Shown here piece after piece: positions 11,009 to 21,200 of a stretch of 27,500 nt of DNA (the stretch's first letter is position 1; every line of letters starts with the position of its first letter). The stretch lies in the NCBI GenBank assembly GCA_009746045.1, contig RPFO01002272.1:95001-122500 (forward strand), given 5' to 3'. Below the pieces are notes generated by a model. It did not search any database, had not been told where the DNA came from, and was given only the letters and a program-made list of their open reading frames with translations. This stretch comes from Mesostigma viride. Lineage: Eukaryota > Streptophyta > Mesostigmatophyceae > Mesostigmatales > Mesostigmataceae. The translations under genes were made by a program, and so were the position numbers.

Positions 11009-13061
11009 CTACAACGCTTCTAAGCACTCGATCATCACGACGCTGTTGCCTCGTATTACCTGGCAAGGGCAGGCAAGCCATGGTCCAAGCAGCACAAGAA
11101 CATGACAGATGTAGGCATAGAGGGGGCAAGTGGCCGTGCCGTCTAAGAAATGACCACGGCGGGAACATAACGGGACAGGTATTGGGTCCAGGTTCAACAG
11201 GAGACAACTTCACACAGTGTGGAATACCGCAGCGCGTCTCAAAACGAAATGGCAGCAGCCCCATCGCAGGAAGAATTTTCAATTCCCACCATGCCCGATG
11301 TTACCTCCCAATAAGGCGTAAGCTGGCCACGACCAGGCAAAAGACAACACACCCTTCCCAAAAGTTTCCGCTTTCTTGACCGCACATCAAATAACCCCGG
11401 CAAAGCATCGGAGCCCTACAGAGCTCGACAAACACAGCAGAAGCAGACCCTTGCCAACTTCAGAGGTGCCCCCAAGCAAAACGTTCCTACTGCGCTGGTT
11501 GTCTCTTTGAGACTGCCATTTCCCACCCCCTTTCCTCTGACACACCATGAGACACCGACCACCATAACCGCCACCGCCTATGACAAACGGCTCGTTCCAT
11601 CGGATGTAAGGCACCCCCTCAAAGTGACAAACCACATGCCCACTTGACTGAACTAGGGTCAGCTGTCCCTCTACCTCCCCGCGTTCCCATCACCCTCCCC
11701 GCGATTCATTCCCCCCCCCCCCCCCCCCCCGCCGCTGCCCCAGTATCCCACCTACCAAGTACACATGCCAGGCGCCCTGCCCCGGGCACACTTGTCATGG
11801 ACAAAACGATCATAGAAGGTCCCCACTGGTGCTTCCCGTGCATAGTCCCCGTGCATGGGTGCCGGCATGGTGCCCCGACTTGGCAACCCTCCGCACCCTA
11901 AGGTGCCAACCCAGCCTATGATGGCAGGAGCCACATCGGCTGATCCATCAGATGCATATTTACTGCAAACTTTACCCCATGTGCCTGATCGTAGCATAAC
12001 CAACGTGACCTCCCTTAACAGGGTTGATGCCAAACTCCCCATAGTGAGGCACCCGCCGTGGCTGCCCGTCTCATGGGACTGCGAGTTCCCCATGTCGCAT
12101 GAAATGAGGTCAGCTCGGGCTAGGCGGCGAGCCACGTACCACCATGCCGATCTCATTCTTTTCTGGGGACGACTCCTCCACCGCGTTGTCGATGACCAGA
12201 TTCATGAACTGGTCAAAGCCTCGAAGGATCCCTGTCACGGCCCGGTTCGCGTTCAGCTTGACTGCAGGGCGAGCGGCAAACAAGACATCCCGGAAAAAGA
12301 ATTATGAACAATGTCAGCCCACACGGCGGACCCAGCAGTGAACACCGTCCTATGCTCGAACCCATCCAAGCAAAGACGTGGAACCGCTGTGGGTGAAGCC
12401 TGGGTATGCCCCCAATGCCCCGCAGGCTCCAGGAGGGGCCTTCCTAATATCCCAAATCAGCGCCTCTAACTGAGTTCCGAGCCTATCCGTGGCCTCTGGA
12501 CCATGGGCCAGCCTACATGCATCCGTTAGTCCTTTGCCACGACGAACCTCTATCGCACCCACAGTAGTTGCTAAACCCCCCCAGTAAGCAGAATAATTGA
12601 ACCCGTGGCCTTCCTTTCGAGGTAATTAAAGAAGGCTGTGGTCTCTTGCCCTTTTCTTGCTGTGCATCAATCAGGGATGAAAGGTACCTACTAAAAAAAC
12701 TTGTACCCCGTCACTCTCCCAACCGAGGCGCGTGCATGCATGGATGGCCAACTGGGAGGGGTAGCTATCGCGAAGCCTACAACTCCAAACCCCTGGAAGG
12801 GTTTTCCAAGCAATTATAATGGCAGACAGGACAAAGTAACTGCAAGGGCAGCGATAAGCCATGCACTTACTGTGAAGCTTTTTATCCATGTACCTGCGCG
12901 ACCGACAGAAACCACGCAGACATAAAGAAATGACAAACTGTCAGTGTCGTAACAGACACACGGATGGCGGGGGTAGAAGCTTTGCATGGTCCGTGACCGG
13001 CTCATTTGTAGGGCCACAAAGTTACTTACTTCTTCAAATCGGGGGCCTGTGCCTTACTCAT
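11009..13061 (-). CDS. SNRPG: Small nuclear ribonucleoprotein G (Sm-G), complete four-exon gene
   Basis: Exons in transcript order are 13061-13030, 12893-12871, 12261-12140 and 11059-11009 (TAG). They total 228 nt, giving 75 aa; human Sm-G has 76. Donors are GTAAGT, GTAAGT and GTACGT; all acceptors are AG and phases match. The product begins [16 protein letters not shown]. It continues with [20 protein letters not shown] (Sm1 motif) and LVIDNAVEE, and ends with [19 protein letters not shown] (Sm2 motif, with the RG-N signature that contacts RNA). Sm-G is one of seven proteins forming the ring on the Sm site of U1, U2, U4 and U5 snRNAs, so its role is core snRNP assembly and pre-mRNA splicing. 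LSm7 is the nearest alternative, but the N-terminus and VIRGNS favour Sm-G. The 23-nt second exon is unusually short. Intron 11060-12139 carries a poly-G run in the transcript. Confidence 0.95.
11490..11510 (-). mobile_element. Dispersed repeat fragment D
   Basis: Only the shared terminus remains (CTGCGCTGGTTGTCTCTTTGA in part, 21 positions). It lies in the last intron of Sm-G and is so short that homology rests on the exact terminal position. Confidence 0.45.
11711..11731. repeat. Poly-C homopolymer
   Basis: An uninterrupted C run of about 20 bases within the third Sm-G intron; it is poly-G in the pre-mRNA. Confidence 0.9.
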
Positions 13062-13303
13062 GGCGAGTTATCTTTGCTAAGAACTCGACAAAGCCCTGCT
13101 TTTCCTTAACGACGGTAAGACTACCGTCTTCTTGGCTAATTTACGAGTAGCAACCGCGAGACACCCGCCACTACACGTTCAAGCCGAAAGAGAAAAGGTT
13201 CCCACAAACCCAACAAACTGCAAACAAGGCCCGCGCGTACGTGCGTATGGAAGAAGGTTTAGAGCAAGCGTGCTCGCCCCAAGCCTTATGAGCACCAGAT
13301 GTA
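13062..13303. promoter_or_regulatory. Candidate bidirectional promoter between Sm-G and the delta-subunit gene
   Basis: The Sm-G start codon at 13061 reads leftwards. The possible first exon of the delta gene, if correct, reads rightwards from about 13304. No TATA box or other core element could be assigned, so the call rests only on gene geometry. Confidence 0.25.
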
Positions 13304-13504
13304 ATGCCACTGCCATACACACACCTTCCTCTGGTCAAATGCAACCTCAACGCGCACTGCTGCCTGCCCAGGAAAACGTGCCGAGAACCCAAGCCTCGAG
13401 AGCCGAGTTCTCACTGCACACCAGCCCCTGACATGGCGCCCCGGAGGACATCTTACCCAGCTTCCAGGTCAATGGCAAGATCAAGTTACGGTGTACTGTC
13501 GTAC
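13304..13504 (+). CDS. Candidate first coding exon of the DNA polymerase III delta-like gene
   Basis: This frame is rich in Arg, Ser, Thr and Pro and poor in acidic residues, as organelle-targeting peptides often are. It ends RSSYGVLSY before GTGGGA at 13505 in phase 0. Joined to the exon at 15286 (LFHGDDQEA) it gives VLSYLFHGDDQE, the spacing expected for the conserved start of bacterial delta subunits (hydrophobic residues, Y, L, then GDD/E). A stronger-looking donor, GTACGT at 13501, gives the wrong phase. The start codon is uncertain, with 13304 one option. The call is an inference from phase and motif fit. Confidence 0.3.
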
Positions 13505-13510
13505 GTGGGA

Positions 13511-13533
13511 CACAACAACAACAACAACAACAA
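13511..13533. repeat. (AAC)n microsatellite flanked by a direct repeat
   Basis: Seven AAC units lie between two copies of TGTCGTACGT (13497-13506 and about 13535-13544). Confidence 0.85.
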
Positions 13534-13561
13534 CTGTCGTACGTACAGGCGCGTCTAGCAG

Positions 13562-14476
13562 CATTATGTTGATAAGTGATAACCTACCAGTACACAGTAC
13601 TAGTGTATCTAGTTGCCAGTTGCCGCTTGCCAGCCGCTTGCTCAGCTTTGCGCACTTTGCAGTCGGTCACGTGCGTGCAGGCAGGCTGACAGCAAATAGA
13701 ATGCCCGCCTCCATAAAATCAGGGGTCCGAATGGCCGGTGAAGGCGGAATCATACCATAGAGCAAATCTGGTCATCGAAGAGCGATTAAAATGCTGAACC
13801 GATGGACTTGCATCACGGTTGTCGTTGGCGTACTGGTTCCACCTGGTTAGCTCACCATGGTCTGCACATCAGACTCCGCTTCCAATGCTGGCAACCGGGG
13901 AGAACTGGAGAAGGGACACCGCATCAAACGCTCATGTTGACCTTGTTCATTGCTTTGTGATACACAAATCTCACTTATTGTGGCCGGGCGGTCATGCGGT
14001 GACATGACCGAGGTAAACGTTTCAATGAGACAGCTCGTGGGCGCACGTATTGCAGAACAATGTTGTCGCTCACGAATCAGAGTCATACATCCTAGCAAAG
14101 ATGTGTCCTTGCATCCTTTAAAGCAATTGCAAAGGAACAAAGGACGCATGACAACCTTTGTAGGTTCGAGGGCTTGCTTGACTTGCTCGATCACTGAGCA
14201 TTGTCCCGGGAATCAAAAGTGCCTGCGTACGTTCCCGATTGCATGGAAGACTGGTGGCAAGGCCCGCAGCACTGTCCTCCTCCAAAGAGTCAGAGCGCCC
14301 CGTCATGCCGGGAGGCTCCACAAATCGTCGATTCGTGCGGAAATGCCGATGCAGCCAAACGGGGGGCCGCGAGATGGGGGACCAGGCAGGAAATCCTCGG
14401 AGGCACACCGAGTAAAGGTAATGGAATAAGCAGGGCAAGGGCTTCGGTGGAGATTTGGTGCGGGGGACGTTGCGGT
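13562..14476. other. No confident gene; open frames on both strands
   Basis: Overlapping frames of 100-160 codons occur on both strands at about 13847-14530. None shows a recognisable motif and several begin at non-ATG codons. If the candidate first exon is right, this is the first intron of the delta gene. Confidence 0.4.
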
Positions 14477-14481
14477 TGTTA

Positions 14482-14512
14482 TCAAGGAGACAACCAGCGC
14501 AGGCCAGAAATC
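14482..14512 (+). mobile_element. Dispersed repeat fragment E
   Basis: TCAAGGAGACAACCAGCGCA plus GGCCAGAAATC matches the shared terminus of copies A and C exactly over about 31 bases and then diverges. Confidence 0.7.
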
Positions 14513-14724
14513 AGCAGCAGTTATGGTTAGCAATGCCACGGTCATGTCCAATCGACTGTGCTCCAGAGTCTGTAGGTCACGAGGGTGACCTGGATTTCAC
14601 GACTACTGCGATGAAGTAGAGGCACTTGAAGAAGTCCTCGTAACTCGGTCGCTCGTATGCGTGCGTCGCAGTGGGGCGGACGATGGGGGGGGTCACGGGG
14701 TCGAATCAGCCCCAGCTTATTCCC

Positions 14725-14767
14725 TACACGGTAGGCTCGCGAGTCGTGCTAGCGAGCCTGCCGTGTA
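14725..14767. repeat. Perfect-loop hairpin, 16-bp stem
   Basis: TACACGGTAGGCTCGC at 14725-14740 pairs with GCGAGCCTGCCGTGTA at 14752-14767, with one mismatch and an 11-base loop. There is no T-tract or coding context to assign a role. Confidence 0.8.
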
Positions 14768-14870
14768 TCCTGTGTAGAGCACGTGTGCCTCCTCGCGTGC
14801 TGCATCACATGAATGTCCCAGTAGTCAGCAGGTGCACCTCGGAGTCTTAGTGTGAAATAGTTTGGTAGCA

Positions 14871-14921
14871 TACCGGATTCGAACACAGGACCTCTTGCAT
14901 GATTTCGCGGCTATAGGGGTC
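14871..14921 (-). repeat. tRNA-like (box B containing) SINE head, copy 1
   Basis: On the - strand the segment contains GAGGTCCTGTGTTCGAATCC, a near-consensus Pol III box B, followed by GGTATGCTACCA, which resembles a tRNA 3' acceptor. The expected T-stem and 5' acceptor strand do not pair, so it is not a working tRNA. It aligns base for base, with about four gaps, to 22281-22331. That supports a dispersed tRNA-derived SINE family. Confidence 0.5.
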
Positions 14922-15224
14922 TCTTGATCTGAAGGCATCCCAAGCCGTAGCCCAACTGCAACAAAGCTCTTAACCGGAGAGCGGTGCAAGAGTGTCCGAA
15001 ATTCTGCAATATGAACCAGTGGATAGAATCTAACTGCTAGCCCCACCGGGGCGAGTGTGAGTAGGAGTACTACTCACTGGGTCATGCCGTCGGAAGCTGT
15101 GTGCAATGACATGCGCAGAGCGTCCATGCACTTTGATGTGCGCCGTACCGCTTGATGTGTGCCTGATGTGAGTATGTGTGCCTGCCCGCTCCTTCCCTTC
15201 GCCATCCTGTGCCTCTCCATCTAA

Positions 15225-15284
15225 TGCTGCCCCCTCCCCCCCCCCACCTCCCCCCGGTTCTCCCCCCCCCTTCCCCCCCCCTTA
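15225..15284. other. Poly-C-rich tract before a delta-gene acceptor
   Basis: Nearly pure C runs broken by T and A directly precede the CTTAG acceptor. A similar but longer C tract (16361-16396) precedes the next acceptor, so this gene uses C-rich rather than U-rich polypyrimidine tracts. Confidence 0.8.
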
Positions 15285-15285
15285 G

Positions 15286-18200
15286 TTATTCCACGGTGAC
15301 GACCAGGAGGCCATCGGCGTCGCGGTCAAGTCCGCCGTCAACGAGGTGGTCCCGCACAGCTGGGCCGAGGTGGGTACGGACACTGGGGGTCGTGGAGGTG
15401 GGTACGGACGCGGGCTGCGGTGCGGGTCATGAGCACGAACCCGTGTGCACCACCGGCCACCTGCACGGTCGTTTGGCCCCCACGCCCCTCGCCCCCCACG
15501 GCACTGTTCTGGTCTGGGTGTCTGATGGGATCATGGGGGGGCTGCCCACCCCATCGGCTTGTCGGTAAAATCACGACGTACGGTGGCTTCTCGGTATCTC
15601 TTCGGACACAGGGCATGACTCTATAGTGGTGTGAGCTGAAGCGCGGCAAGGGGGGGTGGGCTGGGCCACAGTGCGGGCCTTCATTGTTTGGCAGGTAGGA
15701 TACTCGCTAGGAACACCGCTGATTGATTCTACGTGGAAGGACAGCGCTGACCGAGTCTCACCATGGTTGCAGGGACCCTGGTGGCGTTTGAGCTTGTCAC
15801 TGGCGAGGCTGTCGCTAGCAAGCATGGATGGGGGGGGGAAGGGAAGGGCATCCGACATGGGGAAGCTTGTACCACCTGACATATAACAAGTTGGAAGTCT
15901 TGTGACCATGGCGCCAAGGGTGCTTGGCGTATGTCGGTTGGTGGGGGAGGGACGTGGCAGCGGACAGGGGACGCAAGCAACTGGTTCTCATGCCGCAGCC
16001 TCTCATGAATGCCATGAGGTCTTGCTGTATGTGTATGCTGTTTCTGTCCTGCTGTCCTTTCGTGCTTTGGTCCTTTTATATGCATGTAGCGCGCAAGCTG
16101 GGGAAGGGGGTGAATGAAGGGCTGTTACCGTCGCGGGCCTGCAACGTTGTGCAAGTAACAGTGAATGTAACAGGGGCAGCTTTGACAAGGAAAGCCGGTT
16201 CTCCCTGCACATATCTGTATGTGTTGCCAGAGCGATGCGCGCTGAGAAGGTATAACACCTTTCTTGTCAATATGTTTTCTAGTATACATTTACAGTGGAG
16301 CTGGTCTGGAGATTGTCAAGCATCTTATACTCATCGTTGTGGTGCCTTGTGCACCTCCCCTCTTCCCCCCCCCCCCCCCCCCCCCCCTCCCCCTCCAGAT
16401 CAACTTCTCACGCCACTCCAGCGGCGACATTGCATCCCTCTGGGAGGCCCTGGACCTCCTGAGCATGCGGCCGTTTGGAACAGGTGGCAGGGCCGCGCTG
16501 GTTACCAACGCGGCGTTCCTCCACCAGGCACGCTGTCCAAAGGTGGGGGTGACTCGCTGGCCAAAGGTGGGGGTGGCACGATGGCCAAAGGTGGGGATGG
16601 CTTGCTGTCCAAAGGTGGGGGTGGCTCGGTGTCCAAAGGGGGGGGTGGCACGCTGCCCAAAGGTGGGGGTGGACAACTGTCCGCGGGGTCGACCTGTCCT
16701 GCAAACACTCTTGCCCTGTTATTGAACCACCCTTTCCCTTCTCCACTAATTAACTGGATTACCTCCAATGGACAGTGGGATGGGGGGTCCATGGTCACAG
16801 CACTGCACTTATGATCTGTAACTGCTCCGAATTTGTTGTGATTTTCTGAGGAGATGCTACCGAGCTAGTAAGTCTGCGGCGGGTAATAAAGCCTTGCATG
16901 TGACACTTATCTAGGTTGCAAGGCAGTATGCGTATATATACAGGCCTGCCTTGTGCATGCGTGCTCCGGATGTGCTTCCTAGGTCAGCACCTGCAGCCGG
17001 TGCGATTCCGATGGCATCACATGCGCACAATACCACAAGGGGCCATGCAACTTGTCTGTGGCGGCTCAGGCACGCTGTACATGGTGAATTGTGTTGGCTT
17101 TTGAAAGGGTGGGGCCGTTGATGATGTTTACGCTGCGAGTCTCTGCACGTCGAGGGCTAGCTTGTGCTGCTGTCGGCTTCTACACAAAGAAGCATGAAAA
17201 TAGTCTAATTAGTTGGGTAGTTTCCTTGGCTTTCATTTGAGGGGCGGGGACAGCGCACAATTGGTCCATTTCAAGGTGATGGCTTCCAGCTGGCATGCGG
17301 GTCCGAATCACGTGGCCATCTTCGTGGGTCGGACACACAACCGGAGTGTAAGTCCACCCCCATCATTTTAGACCACATGTCAAGACCAAACAGCTCTCGA
17401 CAAAATCACAGTACCTGGTCCGAAACGATATCAAACTAGAACTTTTCATTCATTCAAGAACTGTGAGCTGGTGCCTGTGCTGGACGTTTTCGGGCCCAGG
17501 AGGACGCGTCGCTGCTGAAGAAAAAGATGGAACGCATCGTCCCGCCCAACGTGCTGCTCATCACCATGGCGCTGGTAAGCCCCGCCCTGTTGCCCTCGTG
17601 TGGCCGAGTGCCTGGCCAAGCCACGTTATTTTATGTGGCCTAGTGCCTGGCTGATCTTCAGTTGCTCTCATGTCACCCAGTGCCTGGCTTCGGTGTGGCA
17701 ATAGCCATGTAATGCTTCCGACTGGCACGTAAGTCGTCACCGTGGCGCTGGTGAGCCAGGTGGTGCGTACATAGGCAGGCTCGAGCTACGATGGTCCCGA
17801 TTTCTGGCCTGCGCTGGTTGTCTCCTTGACATAGGGGTGGGGTAGCGCTGTGTGTGCCATCATGTGGGTGGGGTAGGGCTGGTATTCGCACCTTGCTGGT
17901 GTGCCATCCATGCTTGATGGGCACATGCTGCAGGTTTATATACAATTACAGTGCACTGCCTTTGGGTGCTACTGTACGCTGGGTCAGTTATCTGGTAGGG
18001 TGGTAGTGCTGGCGAGGGTGTGGTTTCTTTTTTCCAGGCAGGCGACGGCGGCCCAACAGGTACCTTGGCCGCATGCCTGTCGTGTGGGCCCTTACTGAAC
18101 ACTGGCCCGCTTGTTGGGTACACACATGCCACATGCCACGCGTGCTTATGCTGCCAGAGGCTGCATGGTTTCCTTGGGCGTAGTTGTAGTGGCGTTGCTG

Positions 18201-21200
18201 GGGGAGCCATTTGCAGAGCACGTTATCGAGCATGCTTTGCTGCTATGAGATCATCTGGTCCTAGTCTGTCCATTTCAATACTGCTTTGTGTACGTTTTAG
18301 TGCCCCTATCAGTACCTATCAAACTGGCTGACTTTCTGGCCTACATATGGCCGGGTGGAGGTGACATTATAGATACCGACGGATTCTCGTTCTTGGTGCC
18401 ACCCCCCGATACGCTGGCGACCCGCGTCCCTGCCAGGCACCCAGCACCGCGTGGATCAACGCCCTGCGCACGGGGGGGGGCCTCATCACCAGCTTCTCCA
18501 GGGTGCCTCGCTGGGAGCGGCCAAAGCAGGTGTGCTGCACGTTCGTCTGGATACAGTGCCCCGAATGTGGGGCATGATGCTGTGTGCCTGGTGGCGTGTG
18601 GTAGCATGCCAGGCCTACAGATTGAATGAGGGCCCGGCTATCACGGACAAGCTGTCGGCTCTGGTCAGGGTGGTGCAGGGTGCATGGAGCGCGAGGTAGT
18701 AGCACGTCAGGTATAATAGAGGGACGGCACAGCTGGCATACACGTTTGTCTTGAGGTTAGTAACGCGCCCCCACACCTGAGAGCCTAGATTGGGTGGTCT
18801 AGAAATGCCACCCACTTCTCGCGAGGCTGGCTGTGTCTATGTCAACACCAGGCAATAGCCGATCCATGGTTGTCTTCGACGTGGGAATGGGCATGCGCTG
18901 GGTAAACCCGCGGTGACCAAGACCTGGTGGGCTGTTCAGCTTGTTGCATCTCAACTGACCCGAACAATGATGCGCCTCCGGCCCGCGGGCTCCGCCTGTT
19001 CAAGTCTTTCTTTTCACCCGCCCGTTTTGGATGCCAGTGTTGTGCCATCCCTGGACTTTCCTCATCACTCCCCACCTTTCCATGACCAACAGCTCGGTCC
19101 TGGTATCCATGTCACCTCCTGGTACACTAGCATGCTTGCATACACACAGTTCAGCCATCGGCTGCGCTTGTACTGATCCGTTGGTGCGTGTGGGGTGCAT
19201 GTACGTGCATGCTAGACTCGGAGCCATGGCTGCTTGTGCTTGTGAATATGATTCATACCAACCCCACATCCCCTGTTACGATCCTGCCAACTATCCCCCA
19301 ACCACCCACAACCACCGACAACCTATGCCCGAAGGTGCTGACCCACGCGCGCGCCAAGGGGCTGGACATGACCCCCGACGCCGCGCAGCTATTGGCCGAC
19401 ATCGTGGACGGGGACACCCTTGCGCTGACGGTGGAGCTGGACAAGCTGGTGCCCCTGGCGATGGCCGCGCAGGGTGCCCAGGCCATCGGCCCCCTTGCCG
19501 TCGAGGAACTCCCTCAGCTCTCTTTTGGTTCATCCTCGCAGCAAAAGGTTCCAACGAACGGCCACGGCAGGTCGCAAGGAGCACAAGCCGCGCTTGTCGG
19601 CGAGGCCCTCTTGCCCCATGGGGATGCAGAGGGGGACCACGCAGCGCCAGGTGGGCGGGGATCACCTGCCAGGGAGGCTCCTGCCCAGTTCGTGGTGGAC
19701 ATTGAGATGGTGGAGCAGCTGTGTCAGGGCGCAACCATGCCGGGGGCGGGCGCGTTGACCAAGGTAGCGCGCGCGGTACTGGTGGGGGACCAGTATGCCG
19801 CGGCCAGCAGCGCCAAAGTGCTGGTGAGCGAACGCATACCCTTGTACAATGTCACCCTCTTGGTCGCTATAGCATGCTCTTGGCTACAACATGCTTGGCC
19901 ACTAGGGTTCCCTGTAGGTATCACACATTCTGCCCTATGTTGTGAATAGGGTTCCCTGTAGGTATCACACGTTCTGCCCTATGTTGCGAATAGGGCTCCC
20001 TGTAGGTATTACACGTTCTGCCCTGTGTTGCGAATGATGTGTCACGACTTCTGCTTGCTCATGATTCTTGGATTCTTAAAGTGCTCTCCGCCATCTTTTG
20101 AAGGAGCTCCGCATGTTGGGCCTTTCATGCATGCACCGGGCCGTTACTAGCCTGACCCATCTGCTTTTTATAGACCGTGAAGCCAGGCCTGTAAACTGCA
20201 AAGGCAGTTTCCGTTAGCAGGCTGGCATCTGGGCACTAACCAATTGTGTATATGGTTATTTGCAGATCCTGGACTCACGTGCGCCCTAACCTTCTGGAAG
20301 AGCATCTTACCCCATTGTGTCTCATTTGGCCCTGCCTGCAGGTGGAGCAGGTGGGGGAAAACCCCGTGCGCGTCGTCTTTGGGTTGTCGCGCACCATCCG
20401 CGCATGGCTGTGTGCGCGGCTTATACAGGTATGTTAGCTTGTGTTACCCCACCTGTACAGCTATTTTGAAAGGTAATTATGCTATGCCTTATTGATGACA
20501 CTAACATTTGCAATGTTAGTGTCATGTCGTGTTAGGGGGGAGCTTGTACCCGTTGGCCATAGCCACAGCCAGTGTTGATATGGTTGCACCAACAGTACCT
20601 GTGCATGTCTGTCCTTTAGCGCCCATGTGCCGCAGTATCCGTTAGCGGTGTATCAATGATGCGCATCTGCCGTTAGCCGTGTATCTGCCCCTGGGTGGGC
20701 ATGCTTTCGCAGTCGACAATATTCTTCCCCTATGCCACCAATCTTAGCCATGAATTGGACATGCACTGCCATGTTTCTCCCGAAAGCTGAAACTGGCATA
20801 CTGCTTTCGCTAGCTTCGGCAGTGCCACTGCCTTGTTGCGATGAAACGGTACGCTCAGGATGCCAAGTAGAGACGCGTTTTGCCAAGATGCCTCGCTCAC
20901 ATGCTGCTCTGCACTCAATCCCAGTGGCCTTAACCACTCAACCCCATGGTCTTAACCACTCAAGCAGGTCTGGTTGTTGTGAACCCTTAAGAACTTGGGC
21001 GGGACATGACGTTGCCTTGGGCAATTCATGGCTTATAGTATACAACGCGCATATGGCCAGGACATGGCCAGTGTATGCACCTACCGCCCACTGTCCAAAA
21101 TGCCGTGTGTTCTTAGTCTCGCCTAGCCTGTTATCTCAGACGTAGTCACTCCATATTGTGCATGCACGATGGAATAATCATGTTGTGTGCCTGCCTGCGT

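Noticed and set aside
11752-12156. 134-codon - strand frame
   Set aside because: It extends from the end of an Sm-G exon into its intron in a non-matching frame and crosses a poly-C tract.
13847-14194. 115-codon - strand frame
   Set aside because: It starts at GTG, has no recognisable motif, and overlaps other frames of similar length on both strands.
14871-14921. Functional tRNA gene on the - strand
   Set aside because: Box B is good, but the T-stem and acceptor stem do not pair and no 5' half is found.
15168-15173. GTGAGT as donor of the exon before 15286
   Set aside because: The required phase has a TGA stop four codons upstream and no start.
16399-16725. Delta-gene coding continuing through the 24-bp minisatellite
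   Set aside because: The frame ends at a stop after the repeat. Removing the repeat by splicing at 16543 restores family-like sequence.
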